Part shown: in pieces, positions 9,655 to 17,628 of the stretch
How the letters are laid out: each line of letters opens with the position of its first letter
Numbering within the stretch: position 1 is the first letter of the stretch
Source: Veillonella dispar
GTDB lineage: Bacteria > Bacillota > Negativicutes > Veillonellales > Veillonellaceae
Assembly: GCF_900637515.1 (NCBI RefSeq)
Contig: NZ_LR134375.1
Coordinates: 1,013,952 to 1,077,951, forward strand
Direction of reading: 5' to 3'
Length of the DNA stretch: 64,000 nucleotides
Program-made: the position numbers and the translations under genes
Notes under the pieces: model-generated
What the model saw: the letters and a program-made list of their open reading frames with translations, nothing else
What the model was told of the DNA's origin: nothing
Database searches by the model: none

Positions 9655-10191
9655 TGTCAGATGCTACTGCTGTTTATAATCTAGATCATAAAGCTTGATA
9701 TGCTTGTGGGTATGTTATTTATCGAAATGCAGAAACTGACTCTATTATTCGTAAGCAAAGTTTAGAACAAAAAAAGAGTCAGTAATGGAGGTTATTAATA
9801 ATCCAGACACTGGCATTGGTATAATGTCTGATACTGTGAGTTATATGACAGACTATAAAGGTCTTGAATACGGTGGAACTGCAGTTACTTTTGGCCAATC
9901 TGTACCTAAGTTTTTGGATAATAACTCTCGATTTGAGAGTTTTGAAGGTAAATATTTAGCAGGGGTTAGTGATTTTGGAAGTGAAACGATAAAAGCAAGG
10001 TTAAGCCTTAGTACTGCAAATTTATTAGCTCAGGTAAGCAAGTTATGAGTCCATATCCTAATAATTTAAGTATGGCTCAAGAAGTATTGTTTGCTATTTC
10101 TGGTGGTTTGATAGTTAATCAGACATTTTCACCAACTATTAATATTACTAATGAAGAAATTAAAAATAAAATCAAAGATATTGAAAAATGA
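9654..10191 (+). pseudogene. Degenerate continuation of the orphan toxin module
   Basis: Protein-like reading continues after 9654 but changes frame repeatedly. One frame starts at ATG 9654, is broken by TGA, and runs to a stop near 9784. A second, 9785-10048 (87 residues), contains DTVSYMTDYKGLEYGGTAV. A third, starting at ATG 10045 (48 residues), contains LFAISGGLIVNQTF and ends IKNKIKDIEK at 10191. The consecutive shifts over a region of coding character look like the C-terminal half of the orphan toxin after frameshifts. Alternatively 9785-10048 and 10045-10191 are independent small genes, which I think less likely. No toxin family is recognised. Confidence 0.5.
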
Positions 10192-10449
10192 ATGGAAAAA
10201 ATAAAAGATATGGAACTTTTATTAATTGGTTTACTACTATCTAACTATATGTTAATTAAAAATCAACGTAATAATCTCAAAAAATTTATCATAGTTTTTT
10301 TATTTAGTAATATATGGGGAGGATTAAATCTTTATTCTATGTTTGAGCATATTAATGGTATTGAAAAAATCAATACATTATGCACATTACTCCTTATTTT
10401 GACTGGTGAATATATATTTTATTATCGTTATAAGAAAGGAACATTGTAA
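10192..10449 (+). CDS. Small membrane protein, candidate orphan immunity protein
   Basis: An 85-residue protein whose ATG follows directly on the preceding stop (TGA then ATG). It has three hydrophobic segments, around residues 7-23, 32-52 and 60-77, and ends in a basic tail YRYKKGTL. Position after a toxin module and membrane topology fit a CDI-type immunity gene. The same frame stays open beyond its TAA for 35 further codons to TGA at 10555-10557, and that stretch encodes another hydrophobic helix (IIIIVSFSIIGIVFLLW). The original protein may therefore have been longer and has acquired a stop, matching the decay of the toxin upstream. Function is inferred from context only. Confidence 0.5.
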   Translation: MEKIKDMELLLIGLLLSNYMLIKNQRNNLKKFIIVFLFSNIWGGLNLYSMFEHINGIEKINTLCTLLLILTGEYIFYYRYKKGTL

Positions 10450-10562
10450 GGGATATCTAAAATATATTTTGATATAAATAATTCTTTGTCTATTATTATA
10501 ATTGTTTCTTTTAGTATTATTGGAATAGTTTTTCTACTCTGGGAACTATTGAGGTGAATATT

Positions 10563-10733
10563 ATGAAAAAATTATTTTTCTATGCATTTGCATTGTTTGT
10601 ATTAATTTCTATAATTTATTCAATTGTTTATGATTTTATGACCGGTGCTGTAATTCATTATGATTTCTATGGAGCATTCTTTATTTGTTGGTTGATATTC
10701 TTTGGTATACTAAAACTTATTCTTAGAGTATAA
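10563..10733 (+). CDS. 56-residue membrane protein, first of a tandem pair
   Basis: A short gene starting at ATG 10563 behind a GAGGTGA ribosome site. The product has a first hydrophobic helix (FYAFALFVLISIIYSIVY), a loop with IHYDFY, and a second helix (FFICWLIFFGILKLIL), ending LRV. The next gene encodes a clear paralogue of identical length, so selection on the protein is likely despite its size. The pair closes the orphan toxin-immunity region. Roles as immunity proteins, or as small inner-membrane proteins carried with the module, are both possible. No family is recognised. Confidence 0.6.
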   Translation: MKKLFFYAFALFVLISIIYSIVYDFMTGAVIHYDFYGAFFICWLIFFGILKLILRV

Positions 10734-10796
10734 ATTTATTCTTTGACTTAAAGTTAAATTTTTAAATTAATACTAGCTTATTGAGAGGAAAATATA

Positions 10797-10967
10797 ATGC
10801 GACGATTAATAGTTTATGGATTTGCAGTATTAGCTATACTAAATATTTTATATGGAATAGTAGATGATCTATTAACAGGAAGTGCAATCCATTATGATTT
10901 TTATATAACTTCTTTTATTTGCTTCTCAATATTTTTTATCGTATTAAAATTAGCTTTACGTGTATAA
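10797..10967 (+). CDS. 56-residue membrane protein, second of a tandem pair
   Basis: It starts at ATG 10797 with an excellent GAGAGGAA ribosome site 7-10 bases upstream and ends at TAA 10965-10967. It is the same length as its upstream neighbour and matches it along the whole length: both have an N-terminal helix, the shared TG-x-x-IHYDFY loop, and a second helix ending FF-x-x-LKL-x-LRV. By eye about half the positions are identical. The 63-base spacer is AT-rich. Two hydrophobic segments predict an inner-membrane hairpin. The tandem duplication, each copy with its own ribosome site, supports two real genes. Confidence 0.62.
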   Translation: MRRLIVYGFAVLAILNILYGIVDDLLTGSAIHYDFYITSFICFSIFFIVLKLALRV

Positions 10968-10976
10968 AATAATAGT

Positions 10977-11006
10977 TTGACATTTTTCCCCCTGTATTGC
11001 TACAAT
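10977..11006 (+). promoter_or_regulatory. Promoter of glyQS
   Basis: TTGACA at 10977-10982 and TACAAT at 11001-11006 are separated by 18 bases. A TATAAT at 11013-11018 is an alternative -10. The promoter directly precedes the T-box leader. Confidence 0.65.
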
Positions 11007-11012
11007 ATTGTG

Positions 11013-11225
11013 TATAATATATGCGATGAAGCAGAGTAGTAAACCTCTCTAGCGAGTGAGGATGGTGTAAGCTCACATTTGGTTGAAGGCGCTGTAGAGC
11101 ATTGGCAGGAACGCAGGTATCTGTTAGTAAAGGCCAACATAGAAAAAAGAGGGCGCAAGCCAAATAGGGTGGAACCGCGGGTATACTCGTCCCTGTAACG
11201 TTTTTCGTTACAGGGACTTTTTTGT
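11013..11225 (+). promoter_or_regulatory. T-box riboswitch (glycyl) with terminator, upstream of glyQS
   Basis: The leader contains the T-box core AGGGTGGAACCGCGGG at 11166-11181, followed by a strong terminator stem (GTCCCTGTAACG at 11189-11200 pairing with 11206-11217) and a T-run. The T-box can pair with part of the terminator to form the antiterminator when uncharged tRNA binds. It precedes glyQ, so the regulating tRNA should be tRNA-Gly; a GGC triplet in the stem I region near 11088 is a possible specifier, though I did not fold the RNA to prove it. Confidence 0.9.
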
Positions 11226-11275
11226 TTGTAACGAAATGGTTGATTTTATGTCGGTTGTGTAAAGTGGAGGCAGCA

Positions 11276-12151
11276 ATGACATTTCAAGAGATTATTTTAA
11301 ATCTACAAAAATTCTGGAGCGATCAAGGTTGTATCGTTCAAAATCCATATGACATCGAAAAGGGCGCAGGTACAATGAACCCTGCAACATTCTTACATGC
11401 AATTGGTCCTGAACCATGGGCTGTATGTTATGTAGAGCCTTCTCGTCGTCCAGCAGACGGCCGTTATGGTGATAACCCTAACCGTTTGTTCCAACATCAC
11501 CAATTCCAAGTTATCGTGAAACCATCTCCAGATAACATCCAAGAATTGTATTTACAATCCTTGGCCACTCTTGGTATTCATGCTGAAGATCACGATATCC
11601 GTTTCGTAGAGGATAACTGGGAATCTCCAACATTGGGTGCTTGGGGCCTTGGCTGGGAAGTATGGCTTGATGGTATGGAAGTAACTCAGTTCACATATTT
11701 CCAACAAGTTGGTTCCATCGACTGTAAACCGGTTTCTGTAGAAATTACATATGGTTTAGAACGTTTGGCTATGTACATTCAAGGCGTAGAAAACGTATAT
11801 GACCTTAAATGGAATGAAAACGTTACATACGGCGACGTTTGGCATGCTAACGAAGTTGAGCAATCCGTTTACAATTTCGAATTAGCAGATACAGATATGC
11901 TTTTCAAATTATTTGATATGTATGAAGCAGAAGCAAAACGCGTTTGCGAAGCGGGCTATGTATTACCAGCTTACGACTATGTATTGAAATGTTCCCACAC
12001 ATTCAACTTGCTTGATTCCCGTGGTGCTATTTCCATCAGTGAACGAACTGCTTTCATCGGCCGCGTACGTGCATTAGCTCGTATTTGTGCACAACAATAC
12101 CTTGCTAAACGCGAAGAATTAGGTTTCCCACTTTTGAAAGGAGATAAATAA
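11276..12151 (+). CDS. glyQ: Glycyl-tRNA synthetase alpha subunit
   Basis: A 291-residue class II synthetase alpha subunit of the tetrameric alpha2beta2 enzyme that charges tRNA-Gly in the cytoplasm. It begins [19 protein letters not shown] and contains the strongly conserved [32 protein letters not shown] and [11 protein letters not shown] blocks. I chose ATG 11276, which has GTGGAGG just upstream, over the longer frame opening at 11222, because the extra 18 residues are not family sequence and overlap the leader terminator. It is followed one base later by glyS. Expression should rise when glycyl-tRNA is uncharged, through the T-box. Confidence 0.97.
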   Translation: MTFQEIILNLQKFWSDQGCIVQNPYDIEKGAGTMNPATFLHAIGPEPWAVCYVEPSRRPADGRYGDNPNRLFQHHQFQVIVKPSPDNIQELYLQSLATLGIHAEDHDIRFVEDNWESPTLGAWGLGWEVWLDGMEVTQFTYFQQVGSIDCKPVSVEITYGLERLAMYIQGVENVYDLKWNENVTYGDVWHANEVEQSVYNFELADTDMLFKLFDMYEAEAKRVCEAGYVLPAYDYVLKCSHTFNLLDSRGAISISERTAFIGRVRALARICAQQYLAKREELGFPLLKGDK

Positions 12152-12152
12152 G

Positions 12153-14204
12153 ATGGCAAAGGATTTATTATTTGAAATCGGTGCAGAAGAAATTCCTGCC
12201 GGCTTTATGCCAAATATCTTAGGTCAATTGAAACAATTGGCTGAAACAAAATTAAATGATGCCCATCTTCCTTTTGAAAGCATCGCAACCTACGGTACAC
12301 CACGTCGTTTGGCTCTTATCGTGAAAGGTCTTGCTGACACATCCGCTGAAATCAGCGAACGTCATAAAGGTCCATCTGCATCTATCGCCTATGATGCTGA
12401 CGGCAATGCAACAAAAGCAGCTATCGGCTTTGCTCGTGGTAAAGGTCTTGATGTAGCTGATCTCGTTGTAGAAGACGGCTATATTTACGCTGAAACTAAA
12501 ACTGCCGGCGTACCTGCAAAAGATATCGTAAGTGAAATGTTGCCACAATTGATTACAGGTCTTAATTTCCCTAAATCCATGCATTGGGGCAATTTAGATG
12601 CTAAATTCGTACGTCCTGTACGTTGGCTTGTAGCATTACTTGATGAAGAAGTAATTCCTGTAGAATTTGCTACTGTAAAATCTGGTAATGTAACACGTGG
12701 TCATCGCTTCTTAGGTGCTGATGAAATTACTATTAAAAATGCAGCATCTTATGTAGACACATTAAAAGAAAACTTTGTTATGGTTGATCAAGACGCACGT
12801 CGTGAGTTGATTTCCAAACAATTACATGATATAGCAGCTTCTAAAAATGCATCCATTGTTTGGGATGATGATTTGTTAGAAGAAATCAACTATCTTGTTG
12901 AATGGCCTACAGCATTGTGCGGTGGCTTTGAAGAGTCCTACTTGGCACTTCCTGATGCAGCTATCATTACACCTATGAAAGATCATCAACGTTACTTCCC
13001 ATTGGTTGACCAAAACGGCAAATTGTTACCAATGTTCTTAACAGTTCGTAACGGCTCCGATCATTCCATCGAAGTAGTTCAAGCAGGTAATGAACGCGTA
13101 TTGCGTGCACGTCTTGATGATGCTAAATTCTTCTTCAATGAAGACCGCAAGAAACCTCTTATCGACCGTCAAGATGGTTTGACTAAAATCGTATTCCAAG
13201 AAGGTCTTGGTAACTTAGCAGATAAAACTGAACGTTTACTTAAATTGGGCCGTGTATTTGGTGAAGAATGTGGCTTGCACGAAGATGCAGCTGTTGTGTT
13301 AGAACGCGCTACAGAGCTTGCTAAAACTGACCTTACAACAGGTATGGTTACAGAGTTCACTGAATTACAAGGTGTAATGGGTAAAGAATACGCTTTACTT
13401 GATGGTGAATCTGAAGAGGTAGCAGAAGCTATTTTCGAACAATATTTACCACGTTTTGCAGGCGATGTATTGCCTCAAACTGAAGCAGGTAAAGTATTGT
13501 CCATCATCGATAAAGTAGATAACATCGTTGCTACTTTCAGCCGTGGATTAATCCCTACAGGCTCTCAAGATCCATATGCATTGCGTCGTCAAACAATTGG
13601 TATCTTGAACATCTTGCTTGGTAGTGAGTGGAATATTAGCTTACGTCCAATCTTCAAAGCATCTATGGAGTTATTGAATGTAGCTGCTGATAAACAAGAT
13701 GAATTGCTTGGCCAAGTAGAAGAGTTCTTCACACTTCGTTTGAAAAATATCTTCCTTGATCGTGAAGTGCCTCATCATGTCATCGACTTGTTGTTGTCCA
13801 ACAATGAATTGTCTGTTGCTGATGCAGAAGGTCTTGTAAACGCATTGTTAGCAAATCGCATCGATGAAAATGTTGAGCTTGTTCAAGCTTATACTCGTAT
13901 GTATAATCTTGTAAAAGATTTAGAATATACAGGCGTTAATAGCGACTTGTTAAAAGAAGATGCTGAAAAAGCATTGTTCGAAGCCGCTTCTAAAGCCTCT
14001 GAAGCAAGTCTAGCGGCGTGGGAAGCTAATGATTACGCTGCAGTTGTAGCTGTTCCTGCTACATTAGTTCCAGCAATCAACAAATTCTTTGAAGATGTAA
14101 TGGTTATGGACAAAGATGAAGCTATTAAATCTAACCGTTTACAACTTGTTCGTTTAGCTTATAGTGTAATGGCTATTATCGGCGATATTAGTGCATTAAA
14201 ATAA
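12153..14204 (+). CDS. glyS: Glycyl-tRNA synthetase beta subunit
   Basis: A 683-residue beta subunit of glycyl-tRNA synthetase, required for tRNA recognition and binding. The N-terminus reads LLFEIGAEEIPAGFMP, the usual opening of the family, and the C-terminal part has the helical DALR-type anticodon-binding region (SRGLIPTGSQDPYALRR lies in the middle domain). Length is normal. ATG 12153 overlaps no neighbour but is spaced one base from the glyQ stop; the AAGGAGAT ribosome site lies inside the end of glyQ. A terminator at 14247-14277 closes the operon. Confidence 0.97.
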   Translation: MAKDLLFEIGAEEIPAGFMPNILGQLKQLAETKLNDAHLPFESIATYGTPRRLALIVKGLADTSAEISERHKGPSASIAYDADGNATKAAIGFARGKGLDVADLVVEDGYIYAETKTAGVPAKDIVSEMLPQLITGLNFPKSMHWGNLDAKFVRPVRWLVALLDEEVIPVEFATVKSGNVTRGHRFLGADEITIKNAASYVDTLKENFVMVDQDARRELISKQLHDIAASKNASIVWDDDLLEEINYLVEWPTALCGGFEESYLALPDAAIITPMKDHQRYFPLVDQNGKLLPMFLTVRNGSDHSIEVVQAGNERVLRARLDDAKFFFNEDRKKPLIDRQDGLTKIVFQEGLGNLADKTERLLKLGRVFGEECGLHEDAAVVLERATELAKTDLTTGMVTEFTELQGVMGKEYALLDGESEEVAEAIFEQYLPRFAGDVLPQTEAGKVLSIIDKVDNIVATFSRGLIPTGSQDPYALRRQTIGILNILLGSEWNISLRPIFKASMELLNVAADKQDELLGQVEEFFTLRLKNIFLDREVPHHVIDLLLSNNELSVADAEGLVNALLANRIDENVELVQAYTRMYNLVKDLEYTGVNSDLLKEDAEKALFEAASKASEASLAAWEANDYAAVVAVPATLVPAINKFFEDVMVMDKDEAIKSNRLQLVRLAYSVMAIIGDISALK

Positions 14205-14246
14205 TATATTTTGTATTAGATACATTAAATTTTACAGAAATATATG

Positions 14247-14277
14247 AAAAAAGAGGTACCATTTGGTACCTCTTTTT
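14247..14277 (+). terminator. Rho-independent terminator after glyQS
   Basis: Stem AAAGAGGTACC / GGTACCTCTTT with a four-base loop, followed by T-rich sequence. Confidence 0.85.
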
Positions 14278-14371
14278 GCTTTTACGAAGAATATACATAT
14301 TTTATGCAGGAATTTTTGAGACTATGGCGAATATCTTATAATATACAAAGTTGTATGAGGAGATAACTGTC

Positions 14372-14758
14372 ATGAATCATGATGAATTATATAAAGCCTT
14401 ATGTAAGGTGCCAAACGGTAAAGAAAAATCTCGTGATAAAATAATTATAGAATTATATATGCGATCTGAAGGGGCATCTCAAAAACAATTAGTGGATGCT
14501 CTTAATATGCGTCCTGCTACAGTATCAGAGCAGACCGATATTCTTATTGAATTAGGGTATGTCACAAAGCACATCGATTATATGGATAAACGGATTTCCG
14601 TAGTAGGGCTCACTGAAGAGGGGAAACGATTAGGTAAGTCATTATTACATTCATATGACCAATTTCTTAATGTACTATTTTCTGATTTTTCTGATGATGA
14701 AAAAGACGATTTATACCGCTTGTTAGGTAAATTAAAGCGCCCAATTTTAAGTAAATAA
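14372..14758 (+). CDS. MarR-family winged-helix transcriptional regulator
   Basis: A 128-residue DNA-binding regulator of the MarR type. It has the helix-turn-helix around ASQKQLVDALNMRPATVSEQ and the beta wing DKRISVVGLTEEGKR, flanked by dimerisation helices. The start at ATG 14372 is preferred because GAGGAG lies at 14357-14362. The frame could also open at 14351, which would place the ribosome site inside the gene. It is a single-gene unit between the glyQS terminator and the rplS promoter. Its targets and ligand cannot be told from the sequence; no divergent transporter or enzyme gene is beside it. Confidence 0.8.
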   Translation: MNHDELYKALCKVPNGKEKSRDKIIIELYMRSEGASQKQLVDALNMRPATVSEQTDILIELGYVTKHIDYMDKRISVVGLTEEGKRLGKSLLHSYDQFLNVLFSDFSDDEKDDLYRLLGKLKRPILSK

Positions 14759-14787
14759 TTAGTTTCTTAAAATTATATAGAAAATAC

Positions 14788-14889
14788 TTGCGAACAGTAC
14801 GTGATTTATGATACTATATTGCTGTTAATTTGAGACAGTCCGCTGCCTATAAGGTGTAGGTATTGAATGTCTGCAAACAGGAGGAAACA
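14788..14889 (+). promoter_or_regulatory. rplS promoter and possible structured leader
   Basis: TTGCGA at 14788-14793 and TACTAT at 14812-14817 (spacer 18) form a plausible promoter. The following leader contains GACA and TGTC arms (near 14835 and 14871) enclosing CTGCCTA and TAGG, so a small hairpin can form just before the AGGAGG ribosome site at 14878-14883. Many Firmicutes have an autoregulatory L19 leader in this position; whether this is one needs a covariance-model match. Confidence 0.4.
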
Positions 14890-15231
14890 ATGAACATTAT
14901 TAACGTACTTGAACAAGAACAACTTCGTACAGACATCCCTACTTTCCGCGCTGGTGACACAGTTCGCGTACACGTAAAAGTAGTGGAAGGTTCTCGTGAA
15001 CGTATCCAAGTATTCGAAGGTTTGGTAATTAAACGTCAAAACGGTGGCGTACGTGAAACTTTCACAGTTCGTCGTATTGCATCCGGTGTAGGTGTAGAAC
15101 GTACATTCCCACTTCACAGCCCACGCTTAGCTAAAATCGAAGTTATGCGCCGTGGTGTTGTTCGTCGTGCTAAATTGTACTACTTACGTAACCTTACTGG
15201 TAAAGCTGCTCGTATTCGCGAAAAACGCTAA
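14890..15231 (+). CDS. rplS: 50S ribosomal protein L19
   Basis: A 113-residue L19, located at the 30S-50S interface. It has the typical [16 protein letters not shown] opening block, [10 protein letters not shown], and the C-terminal [20 protein letters not shown]. The ATG at 14890 follows AGGAGG; the longer frame at 14863 adds nine residues that are part of the leader. Its own terminator follows, and rbgA lies just beyond, a common Firmicute order that links ribosome components with ribosome assembly. Confidence 0.97.
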   Translation: MNIINVLEQEQLRTDIPTFRAGDTVRVHVKVVEGSRERIQVFEGLVIKRQNGGVRETFTVRRIASGVGVERTFPLHSPRLAKIEVMRRGVVRRAKLYYLRNLTGKAARIREKR

Positions 15232-15238
15232 TGTTCAT

Positions 15239-15263
15239 AAAAGGCTGCCGTTGGCAGCCTTTT
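15239..15263 (+). terminator. Terminator after rplS
   Basis: Stem AAAAGGCTGCC / GGCAGCCTTTT with a short loop and T-rich tail. It probably separates rplS from the rbgA operon at least partly. Confidence 0.85.
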
Positions 15264-15298
15264 ATTTTTGCTAAAATTTAGATATGAAAGGAAATACT

Positions 15299-16204
15299 AT
15301 GGCAGATTCACCTATCGTACATTGGTTCCCTGGGCATATGGCGAAAGCCACACGTATGATTACGGAGTATATCAAAAAGGTAGACGTAGTTATTGAGTTA
15401 TTAGATGCACGTATTCCTCGTTCTAGTGCGAACCCTGTAATCACAGAACTCGTTGGTCAGAAACCTCATATCGTACTGTTAAATAAAGTAGATTTAGCAG
15501 ATCCTAAAGCTACAAAGGAATGGACTGAGTTTTTTACTAAGCAAGGTATCACAGTACTAGCTATCGATTCTAAATCTGGCAAGGGGAATAAGAAGTTAAT
15601 ATCTACGGTAGAGCGTTTAAGCAAGCCCATCATAGATCGTTGGGTAGCTAAAGGTATTCGTAGCCGCTCTGTACGTATTATCATCTTAGGGATTCCTAAC
15701 GTTGGTAAATCTACGTTGATTAACTCCTTAGCTGGCTCTGCTGCAACGCGTACAGCTAACAAAGCAGGTCATACCCGTGGTCAACAATGGGTTAAAATCG
15801 GTAAAAATCTTGAATTGCTTGATACACCAGGCGTATTATGGCCTAAATTAGAGGATCAACGCGCAGCGGCTCGCCTTGCTATGACGGGTGCTGTTTCTGA
15901 TGATGTGTACGACTTAGAGCATGTAATGAAACAGTTATTAAATCATTTATTGACGAATACACCAAATATTCTGGTAGAACGTTATAAATTAAAAGAAGAA
16001 GAGATGACAGATGTGGATACTATTCTTGAAAGCATCGGTCGTCGTCGTGGTTGTCTTGTAAGTGGTGGCGTAGTAGACTTTGATAAAGCACGCCGCATCA
16101 TCTTGCAAGACTATCGCAATACTAAACTAGGTACAATTACTCTCGATAAAGTTGATGAAGAACCATACTATCCTGAAAACGGTGAGGACACACAAAATGG
16201 ATAA
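15299..16204 (+). CDS. rbgA: Ribosome biogenesis GTPase RbgA (YlqF)
   Basis: A 301-residue circularly permuted GTPase that promotes late assembly of the 50S subunit. Its motifs come in the permuted order expected: G4 NKVDL (about residue 60), G5-like DSKSGKGN, then G1 GIPNVGKST (about residue 130) and G3 DTPGVLWP. It opens IVHWFPGHMAKA, the family signature. I chose ATG 15299 with AAAGGAAA upstream; the frame could start at 15284. The stop overlaps the rnhB start by eight bases, so the two are translationally coupled. Confidence 0.94.
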   Translation: MADSPIVHWFPGHMAKATRMITEYIKKVDVVIELLDARIPRSSANPVITELVGQKPHIVLLNKVDLADPKATKEWTEFFTKQGITVLAIDSKSGKGNKKLISTVERLSKPIIDRWVAKGIRSRSVRIIILGIPNVGKSTLINSLAGSAATRTANKAGHTRGQQWVKIGKNLELLDTPGVLWPKLEDQRAAARLAMTGAVSDDVYDLEHVMKQLLNHLLTNTPNILVERYKLKEEEMTDVDTILESIGRRRGCLVSGGVVDFDKARRIILQDYRNTKLGTITLDKVDEEPYYPENGEDTQNG

Positions 16205-16994
16205 GGATACATTTAGTAAATTAAAAGTGGCAGATATAAAAGCTCTTTTTGAAGCTGAACAAGCCTTAGAGATTTTGCCTTTAGCCCAAGAGGATACTCG
16301 TACTTCTGTACAAAAACTGGCCGCTTCTTACATTAAGCGCCAAGAAAAAGAGCTAAATGAACAACAACGCCTCATGAGCATGTATGACTATGAAGGTATG
16401 TTCTACGATCAAGGTATGTATCACGTAGCTGGTGTCGACGAGGTAGGTCGTGGTCCTATTGCAGGACCTGTAACGGTAGCTGCCGTTATATTGCCGCCTA
16501 TGACATTAATTCCTGGTTTAAATGACTCTAAAAAGCTAACAGAAGAAAAGCGTGAAACCCTCTATGATATCATCATGAAAGAAGCCGTAGCAGTAAGCTG
16601 TATTTCCTACGGTCCAGAAAAGATTGATGAGCTCAATATCTACGAAGCAACACGCCAAGCTATGTATGAGGCGATTCGAACTCTTAGCGTACCAGCTGAA
16701 GCCGTAGTGGCTGATGCTATGAAATTGCCTGATTTGACGATTCCTGTGGAGTCCATAATTAAGGGCGATAGTAAAAGTGCTAATATTGCGGCTGCATCCA
16801 TCATTGCTAAGGTTACGCGAGATCGATATATGAAGAGCCTTGATGACGAATACCCTGGTTATGGATTTGGTATTCATAAAGGCTATTATACGGAGTTACA
16901 TAAAGAAGCTGTTGAACAACAAGGTGTAACACCACTACATCGCAAGAGCTTTGAACCTATTAAATCTATCGTTCGTTGGGTTAAACCTGAGTGA
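16197..16994 (+). CDS. rnhB: Ribonuclease HII
   Basis: A 265-residue RNase HII, which cuts the RNA strand of RNA-DNA hybrids and single ribonucleotides in DNA. The catalytic DEDD set is visible: D and E in VDEVGRGPIAGP, D in VVADAMKLP, and the later D in the IIAKVTRDRYM region, with GDSKSANIAAASIIAK and YGFGIHKGYYT also conserved. There is an N-terminal extension of about 70 residues, usual for Firmicute RnhB. ATG 16197 overlaps the rbgA stop; the frame opening at 16152 lies wholly inside rbgA. A terminator follows. Confidence 0.95.
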   Translation: MDKDTFSKLKVADIKALFEAEQALEILPLAQEDTRTSVQKLAASYIKRQEKELNEQQRLMSMYDYEGMFYDQGMYHVAGVDEVGRGPIAGPVTVAAVILPPMTLIPGLNDSKKLTEEKRETLYDIIMKEAVAVSCISYGPEKIDELNIYEATRQAMYEAIRTLSVPAEAVVADAMKLPDLTIPVESIIKGDSKSANIAAASIIAKVTRDRYMKSLDDEYPGYGFGIHKGYYTELHKEAVEQQGVTPLHRKSFEPIKSIVRWVKPE

Positions 16995-17043
16995 TTATAT
17001 TAAATTAAATTTATAATACAAATTGAATATAGTTCATAACCGT

Positions 17044-17090
17044 AAAGAGGTTCCTATTGGTCACCGATGTGACTATTAGGAACCTCTTTT
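17044..17090 (+). terminator. Terminator after rnhB
   Basis: A long stem AAAGAGGTTCCTA / TAGGAACCTCTTT with an inner GTCAC/GTGAC hairpin, followed by T residues. Confidence 0.85.
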
Positions 17091-17218
17091 GTATTTACTT
17101 TTATAGTCTCCATATTCTACGCTACAAGTAAGTGTTACCTGTTGAAAGTTTAGATGTAGATTGAGTGATAACTATTCTATAAGTTATTGTAGTTACTACA
17201 CGTATATAGGAGGTATAT

Positions 17219-17617
17219 ATGAAAACGATTAGTACGGGTAAAGCATTCAATGAACTCGATTCCAAGGAACTTGGAAAATGGGGTGAACGGGTGGCCATTA
17301 AATATATTGAAAAAATAGGCCTTACTGTCGTAGATACAAATTATCGAACTAGATTAGGTGAAATCGATATTATTGCTAAACGTGATTTAGTGTATCACTT
17401 TATTGAAATTAAAGCCCGTCGAGGAATGCAGCATGGATTAGCTCGAGAAGCGGTGACAAAGAAGAAGCAAAAGCATATTAAACGGACAGCCATGTTATTT
17501 TTGTATGATCTACATCAGAAAAGACGGCGCTGGAAAGAGTTATCCTTTGATGTAATCGAAGTGTACTTGCATGAAGACTTTCAAAGTTCCATTCATTATT
17601 TGCCGCAGTGCTTTTAG
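17219..17617 (+). CDS. yraN: UPF0102 (YraN) family nuclease-fold protein
   Basis: A 132-residue member of the YraN family, predicted from its fold to be a restriction-endonuclease-like protein of unknown exact role. It carries the family pattern GKWGERVAIKYIEK, then GEIDIIAKRD and FIEIKAR, giving the E, D and E-x-K residues of the PD-(D/E)XK core. AGGAGG stands at 17209-17214. It lies immediately before comM, with dprA beyond, as in many bacteria; the neighbourhood suggests DNA processing. It starts a new transcription unit after the rnhB terminator. Confidence 0.88.
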   Translation: MKTISTGKAFNELDSKELGKWGERVAIKYIEKIGLTVVDTNYRTRLGEIDIIAKRDLVYHFIEIKARRGMQHGLAREAVTKKKQKHIKRTAMLFLYDLHQKRRRWKELSFDVIEVYLHEDFQSSIHYLPQCF

Positions 17618-17628
17618 AGAGGTTACCT

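Noticed and set aside
14863-14889. Longer N-terminus for L19 starting at 14863
   Set aside because: The extra nine residues are not family sequence and the AGGAGG site serves ATG 14890.
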